Part shown: positions 57,971 through 64,000 of the stretch, in pieces | Numbering within the stretch: the stretch's first letter is position 1 | How the letters are laid out: every line of letters starts with the position of its first letter | From: Pontederia crassipes | Taxonomy: Eukaryota; Streptophyta; Magnoliopsida; Commelinales; Pontederiaceae | DNA: 64,000 nt | Direction: 5' to 3' | NCBI GenBank assembly: GCA_030549335.1 | Contig: CM060198.1 | Span: 47,147,353-47,211,352 of the forward strand | Notes under the pieces: model-generated | Database searches by the model: none | What the model saw: the letters and a program-made list of their open reading frames with translations, nothing else | What the model was told of the DNA's origin: nothing | Program-made: the position numbers and the translations under genes

Positions 57971-59862
57971 AAACTTCTCCCCTCAATTCGCAAGATGAGA
58001 AATCAAGCATGGCTGTATCATTGATTGAGATTCTGTGACTGCTCTTGTGGTTCAAAATAGAAAGGATAAAACTAAAATTAATCTTGCCTATTGATGTCTA
58101 CAACTTTAGGATGATATCTAAGATTAAAAAGAACTTGTTTAATCTATTTTTTTGTAAAATAGTTTAAGCAATGATAAACAAATCTAATTCTTAAATGGTT
58201 TAGGAACATATAAAATATGACCCCTTTACAAAGTAAACTAACTATCCTTAATCTAATTCTACTCATATTATGATGCTACCTATTGTAATTCCTAAACTAC
58301 TAAATTTTTATTATCGGGTCAACTTAGTAGATCACCCAATCTAACTACCTCTTATAGCTCCACATATATTGAGACATGAGTTGTTTCAATTTATAAGTTA
58401 GGAATTAGCTCTACAAAGATCATGAACTAGCAAAAGGTGTGTCAATACTCTACCATTTAGTTCAATCATAATTATGGAAAAATATAATGCACTAAGCAAT
58501 CATGTTCAGCACGATTAAATAAACTATAATCAATACTTTGAAGGCTGTACAAGTTCTCTCTAACAATTAAACAATTATAGAATAATAAATATAAATGATG
58601 CTTAGAATCATCCCAACATAATGTCAAACTAAAAGTACTATTTGATTGATGACTTCTTACACAATTTTTGTTCGAGATCATCATGCAAAAAACTTCATGA
58701 TAGCCGCTGGACATCTCTAATATTTATATCTTGGCTTGAAGGCTTTGATTCCTTGATCCTCACAATCTTATCTTTTACATGAGTCACCCATATGTCCTCT
58801 CCCTCTCGTAAAACTTTCACCCTCTATCTCTCTCCTCAATTTTCTCTACGTCAGACACCAACCCTCTCTCTCCATGTCCCAGACATTGTTGTTATAACTA
58901 TTTTATTTTTATCATTTTAGTGGTTAACATGATATCCACTTAATCTTTTATGATAAACAGTATAGGTGGTAGTGTTCAGAACATTTTTTTAATTGTATAA
59001 CATTACTCTTGGCATGTTTATTATTTGGATTTGCTTAATTATGGTCATATGCTTTGCATACAAACAATTTCACTAATGGATGTATATATACATGGCATAC
59101 TGATTTTTTAAATGGGTACATAGTTTTTTTTTCATGTATTGACAACGGGTGCATATGTCTTTATTTCCTTATCTTATTTCTCAACCTGGTTTTTCCTTTT
59201 TCCTCTAAATCAACTTCTATAAGCATTTTTGTATTTGTGTATTAAAAAATAAAGTTTATAATTATATCCATATATATATTATTAGAAGATAGTAATCAAG
59301 GAGATGATGACAGTTTCCAAACTCTTGAAATGTCTCCTTTAGACTAATTAAAATTTAAATTTATTATAGTGTTGAGTGAATGATTAGCCACTAACTAAAA
59401 GTTCTTTTTATCAATTGGTTTCTCATAAATTAAAACTTTTTGATGCAGTCTTCTTATAACATAATTTTTAGCATAGAATATCTTTTTGAGTTAACAATAG
59501 AAACTATGAAAATAAATTATCTAATAAAATATGTTAAGAATTAAAATATGCGTTTAATACTATGAGTCACATATTGTGGTAACATTTTCTAAAGTAAAAT
59601 TTTAATATTCATGTTCTTTTCACTTATAAAATTTTGCAAGTTTATAAACAAAATGCAAGGCACATTTAAAGAATTTTAAAATATATAATAAAATCTGAAT
59701 TATCAAATATACTTAAGATATACAAAAATCTATCATCTGATTATTCTGCATGGATATTTTAGTAACTAATTTGAAAGTTGCATGGCATGTTCATTTTAGT
59801 TTCTAATTTTCACCATGGTCATTTTAATATAGTACTAATTATTTCTACACGACGTGCATGCA
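57971..59862. other. Gene-free AT-rich DNA
   Basis: No protein domain, RNA or transposon end recognised. It may include decayed interior of the LTR-like block to its left. Confidence 0.35.
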
Positions 59863-62154
59863 TGTAATGATCCAAAATTGACCAACGCCACACGGTGAAG
59901 ATCAACCTGAGAATGCTACAAACGTTATGACATTGACCATCAAATTGACCATCTCAGTTAAGACTAGTCAGCAAGAGAAAGAATAAAATAAAGAAGGATT
60001 GTGGAAAAGTAACATTAATTGCGGAAGTTAAAAAATGGTTACATCATCCCTGAATAAATATCATAAAGTCTACATCCTGAGTTCATAAATGCGGAATAGA
60101 TAAATAGACCCTGTAGTTCATGTGCATTATAGCCGCCTAAGCATCGTGGCGACACACCAACTCAACAACATCACTTACCTAATCTTGTGAAAATCAAACA
60201 CTGAGGAGGAGGTCCTCCCGTAAGATTTACAGTCTAGTGGGGAACTAACAAAGATGTACAGTGCATAAGTTTAAATAGCATAAATCATAAATGATAACGA
60301 ATACTTATCTTAGTCAGAAAATTTGGACATATAGTCATCATAGATCATGAGTAAGGAAAGCCAATAGATATCAATAATCCGTAAGATCATATGACTCATG
60401 ATAAGTTTAGCATCAATGGTATGCTTGATAATCATGACATAAGTAATAGTGATAACTTGACTTGATGTTCATGCATGTTTTACTTATCCATACTTCTTAA
60501 TCTTGAATCATGCTTGCTTTACTTATCCATACTTCTTAATCTTGAATCATGATTAAAAATTAGGTGACTTTAGATTCTTGGGGTAAGCCAAGCAAAATGA
60601 TACAGTCTTAGCGGGTTAATGGGTGATCAAACCATGACCAAGATAGTGACCCTTATCTTGAGGCACTTGGAATAGACTGACAATCCATTATTTTTCTTCC
60701 ATCTTCACTTATTAATCACTATATAATCTTATTGTTCGTTATCTTTCATACAGTGGATACAATTGAATTAATAAGATAGTGACTTAATAAAAGATTCATA
60801 TTTTCAATCGAGATTGGATTTTAGTGGGATCATGGGTCGTTAATCCGGTGATGAATAATTATCAATCATAAGAGAACATGTGGCATTCGGACCTTAAATC
60901 ATGAATTAATGATGGACAAAATAAGGGGTGATAGTTTGAGGGTCGGTCGATCAATTCTGTCGAACGGTCAATCGGTCTGTGACTTGGCACGACTGTGACA
61001 GCCTAGTGACACGGGCGTGCATAGGGGATGGCATGGGTGTGCCAATCAAGTGGCATGGGTGTGCCGGTCAAGTATGAGTATGGAAGGGATGGCACGAGCG
61101 TGCCTGTAAGGTGGCACAAGCGTGCTTGGGCATGAGGGCGATCGATCGGTTCGTGGTACATTGCAGGTGTTCATTCGGCCGTCATTAGCACGGGCGTGCC
61201 AATTGGGTAGCACGGGTGTGCTTGGGTGTGAGGGCAGTCGATCGATTCAAGGGATCGGTCAACCGGTTCAAATAGGTTTATTCAGTTGTAGTGAGTACGG
61301 CGTGATAGTAGAGTGGCACAGCTGTGTAGAGGGGATAGCACGGGCGTTTCGGTAACATGGCATGGTCGTGAGGATAGGTTCACAAGCATGAAGAAAGTTC
61401 TCACGATTGTGATGGCAGGATTTCCTATCCGATTTCAATAGGAATTTGTAGAGATTAAATCCCTATTTCTATACGATGACGTGGCAAAATTCTATTAGCA
61501 AAAATAAATAGATCCTACACTTTATCATTAATCTAAAAATAAACACAAAAGATCACAACCAATTACAATCAGACTCCTACATGTAATCACGCAGACACGG
61601 AGAATAGATCAAAATAGTTTCTTCTTCATGCCTTATTCTTCATGATATTCATGCATCAGATCATGACAGTGTATGGATCGAATCTATCTAGAGTTACGCA
61701 AGGTGATTTCGAATTCACCCACCTGATTAGCTTTTAATCCTTATTGTTCTTGTTTTCTTCAATCTCGGCGTCGCCCCTGTTGTGCTGAACCTCCTTCACC
61801 TGATCGCTCACCACTTATAGGGCGAGCAGGATCCCATGAAAATGTGAGAAGAAATGCCAAAACCAGTAGAATGAAGAAAAGAGGTAAGGGGTGATTTGAG
61901 TGATCCCCTACATGATGTTGTAGCAGTGCAGAAGGTTCCTTCAAGGGTAGGCATGGCTTGGGAGAAAAAGGAGGTAAGAGAAAAGTTTTTGGTTGATTGT
62001 TATGGGGTGGGAGTTTTCAGAGAGTTGGGGCATTATATCCATTAACTCCCTCTTATTCCTCGGCAATTATTTTTCGTCCAAATCAGGGTAATGATATTTG
62101 AATTCTTCTCCCAACTGGAACTTTCAATTATTTATTTTTTTTCTGGCCATTACA
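59863..62154 (-). repeat. 3' LTR of the third Gypsy element
   Basis: TGTAATGATCC...GGCCATTACA, 2292 bp. Contains a 40-bp tandem duplication at about 60470-60550 and an array of GGCACGGGCGTGCC-like palindromes at 61000-61370. Outside the right end CCCCCTTAAGAGAAAG inverted forms a purine tract. Confidence 0.7.
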
Positions 62155-62179
62155 TCATTACCCCCTTAAGAGAAAGTTT

Positions 62180-62790
62180 GTTCTCGAATTTTGTTCAAAA
62201 TAGAGGGCTTTTCGAAAAGATGTAGAAACTTTTGGCGTATTTCCAACTCGAGCTCCCAAGTCGCTCCCTTGTCGTGATGGAAATGCCAAGCTACTCAAAT
62301 CATGGTTACATTTTTGTTCTTTCGGCATTGCACCTTGTGCTCTATAATATGTGTCGGGTACTGGGTAAAGGTCAAACCTGCGGCTAGATTTGGCTCCTCA
62401 ATTCGTATAACATTCGTGGCATTGTGCTTGTACTTCTTGAGTATGGATAAATGAAACACATTAGGTACTCGCCCATAAGAAGGGGCAGAGCCAGTCTGCA
62501 TACTGCCTCGCCTACCAACTCAAGTTGTTGAACTTCATGACATCTTTCATAGAGGAAAAAAACTTCAGTAGCATCTAATCACTATCCTTAAAACTCTACT
62601 CATCTTTCTCAACATATTCCACAACTTCTTCTACTTTCTCTTTACTCATGATGTTTTCCTCTCCTACTTCACTCCACCGAGCGAATGAATGGCAAGGTCA
62701 TCCGTACAAGGCCTCGAAGGGTGCCAATGCTGATACTCGAATGATTATATGAAAATTCAGTCAAATGGATATGCTCGTCCTAGTTACCCT
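62180..62790 (-). pseudogene. Third Gypsy element: integrase end and chromodomain remnants
   Basis: On the - strand about 62500-62295 encodes GRVPNVFHLSILKKYKHNAT (the integrase NVFHVS-LKKY motif) and, past a stop at about 62294, VAWHFHHDKGATWELEIRQK, the ATWE-E-MR end of a chromodomain. Near 62760-62690 lies SFNH-like HSSI and APFEALYG, the integrase segment usually read [12 protein letters not shown]. Several frameshifts separate them. Non-functional. Confidence 0.65.
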
Positions 62791-64000
62791 GCCAATTTAG
62801 TGCGCTTGTCCTCAGCATGTCATCAAGAGTATGCGAGGTCCTTTTATTTCATATTTTTCTCTCCCCCAAGTGTATGTCATCGCAATACCCCCTGCCCAAT
62901 CAGGACATTATTCGCTTTGAGTCATTGGCCCGCACAAATTTAAAATGTGTGTTTATAAGTAGAGGATAGCTACACATATAAGCCCAACCACCTCCGTGTT
63001 TTATCCATGTGGGATTGTTCAATGAGACCATCTTGGTTCTTAGACCTCATGTCATTATAATAACCTTCTTAAAAGGAGTGTTAGCGACTATTCTTATTAC
63101 TTCCAATCACATGGAGATATCTTAACATGATGCGTAAACATTCATATTAACTCTCATGAAATTTTGTTCACTTATATTTTGACATCACATATAACTGTCA
63201 TCATCTCTCTCTTTATATATCCTCGTTATAATTGGTTGTGTTTGGATGTCACCCTGAGCTTTGGTATCCCTCATTGATTTAAGTTTTCAACATTTTATTT
63301 CTTCTCATGAAAATCTTTATATTTCTTAATCGTTTAACATTAGAATTGAAAGAAAATTTTATTGCAATTTTCATAATTTTGTAAGCTCTTAGAGTTCATT
63401 ACATCATAAGATAGCTATTGATCCGATGATATACATCCAGTCTTCATGAGAGTGTAGGATCTTGTGTCAATAAATCATTTGGATTCAATGTTTAATGTCG
63501 TCCAGTGTCGATGTTCTTGCAATATAGTGTGATTATGGTCACTTGACCTTCGACTTAAATCAGATATCTTGGGGGATTGAACAACGTATAAAAATAGGTA
63601 ATTGTTAAATGAGACAATTATGTTTGGAATCAATCAAGAGTTTTAAAAATCAATTGAGGATGGATCATTCTCGGCAATCTATGCCATTAGAATAAGGTGG
63701 TTCATCAATCAACGTCATTCAATATCCTTCCTATGTCTTAATTCGTTGTATCAATACTTTGTTCGATATTCTGACCATGGAAGTTGCCTTCAGCATTAAC
63801 CTCTTGGCTTTACATTGCATTATCTTGATATTTTTCTTATAATGTCATATCATATAATTTCATAGAAGGCCAATGATTATATACTACAATGGCATGTACT
63901 TTTCTTTTGGAGCGTAGTATCTTTCAACTTCATGTATAAGAGAATGGATAGGTATAATAGTTACAAGGGAGTGAAAATCACTCTGAATCGATATTGAGAT
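62791..64000 (-). other. Unreadable interior of the third Gypsy element
   Basis: No further conserved pol motif could be read. This could be decayed pol or later insertions. Confidence 0.3.

Larger units (their letters stand above)
59863..64000 (-). mobile_element. Degenerate chromodomain Ty3/Gypsy element, cut by window end
   Basis: An LTR at 59863-62154 is followed by a polypurine tract and remnants of a chromodomain and integrase on the - strand. The 5' LTR and most of pol and gag lie beyond the window or are too decayed to read. Chromodomain presence places it near Tekay/Del. Confidence 0.7.

Noticed and set aside
61000..61370. CRISPR-like array
   Set aside because: Unequal spacing, diverged units and plant LTR context; CRISPR arrays are prokaryotic.

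Overview
The window is nuclear DNA of a flowering plant, probably a monocot. Three things point that way: the host gene has GC-rich first-exon sequence and AT-rich introns, the intergenic DNA is very AT-rich, and full-length Copia and Gypsy elements are nested inside DNA transposons. I cannot name the species. There is one convincing host gene: a nine-exon phosphoinositide-specific phospholipase C at about 29.8-35.1 kb on the + strand. Almost everything else is transposon sequence of several ages.

Layout. 1-1230: gene-free flank with a pyrimidine-rich stretch. 1234-25144: a large CACTA (En/Spm) complex with GACGC/GCGTC-rich subterminal repeats and a decayed Ptta/En/Spm-type transposase on the - strand. 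A PIF/Harbinger-like element (2630-21173) lies in what looks like a transposase intron. That element was itself hit by a Pack-MULE (2930-4443) carrying a receptor-like cytoplasmic kinase fragment, by a SIRE/Maximus-type Copia element (4651-14157), and, 14 bp beyond the Copia target-site repeat, by a CRM-type Gypsy chromovirus (14177-21106). 25.1-29.5 kb: AT-rich DNA with several MITEs. 29.5-35.3 kb: the phospholipase C gene. Its intron 2 holds a reverse-oriented insertion made of a PPR-DYW gene 3' end joined to an Au-like SINE tail and bounded by an 18-bp target-site repeat; intron 5 holds a second SINE with its own 13-bp repeat. 36.7-38.9 kb: hAT-like MITEs. 39998-51638: a hAT-type element with a perfect 8-bp target-site duplication, split by a Tekay/Del-type chromovirus (40279-51040) with 2.8-2.9 kb LTRs. 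51.7-59.8 kb: microsatellites, MITEs and an LTR-like block. 59863-64000: a degenerate third chromodomain Gypsy element running off the end.

The phospholipase C is the only gene here that looks intact for a cellular function: it hydrolyses PIP2 and keeps every catalytic residue that can be aligned to PLC-delta1. The retroelement coding regions all carry in-frame stops or frameshifts. The points most worth following up are the PPR/SINE chimeric retroinsertion, the Pack-MULE, the depth of nesting, and the arrays of short GC-rich palindromes in unrelated LTRs.
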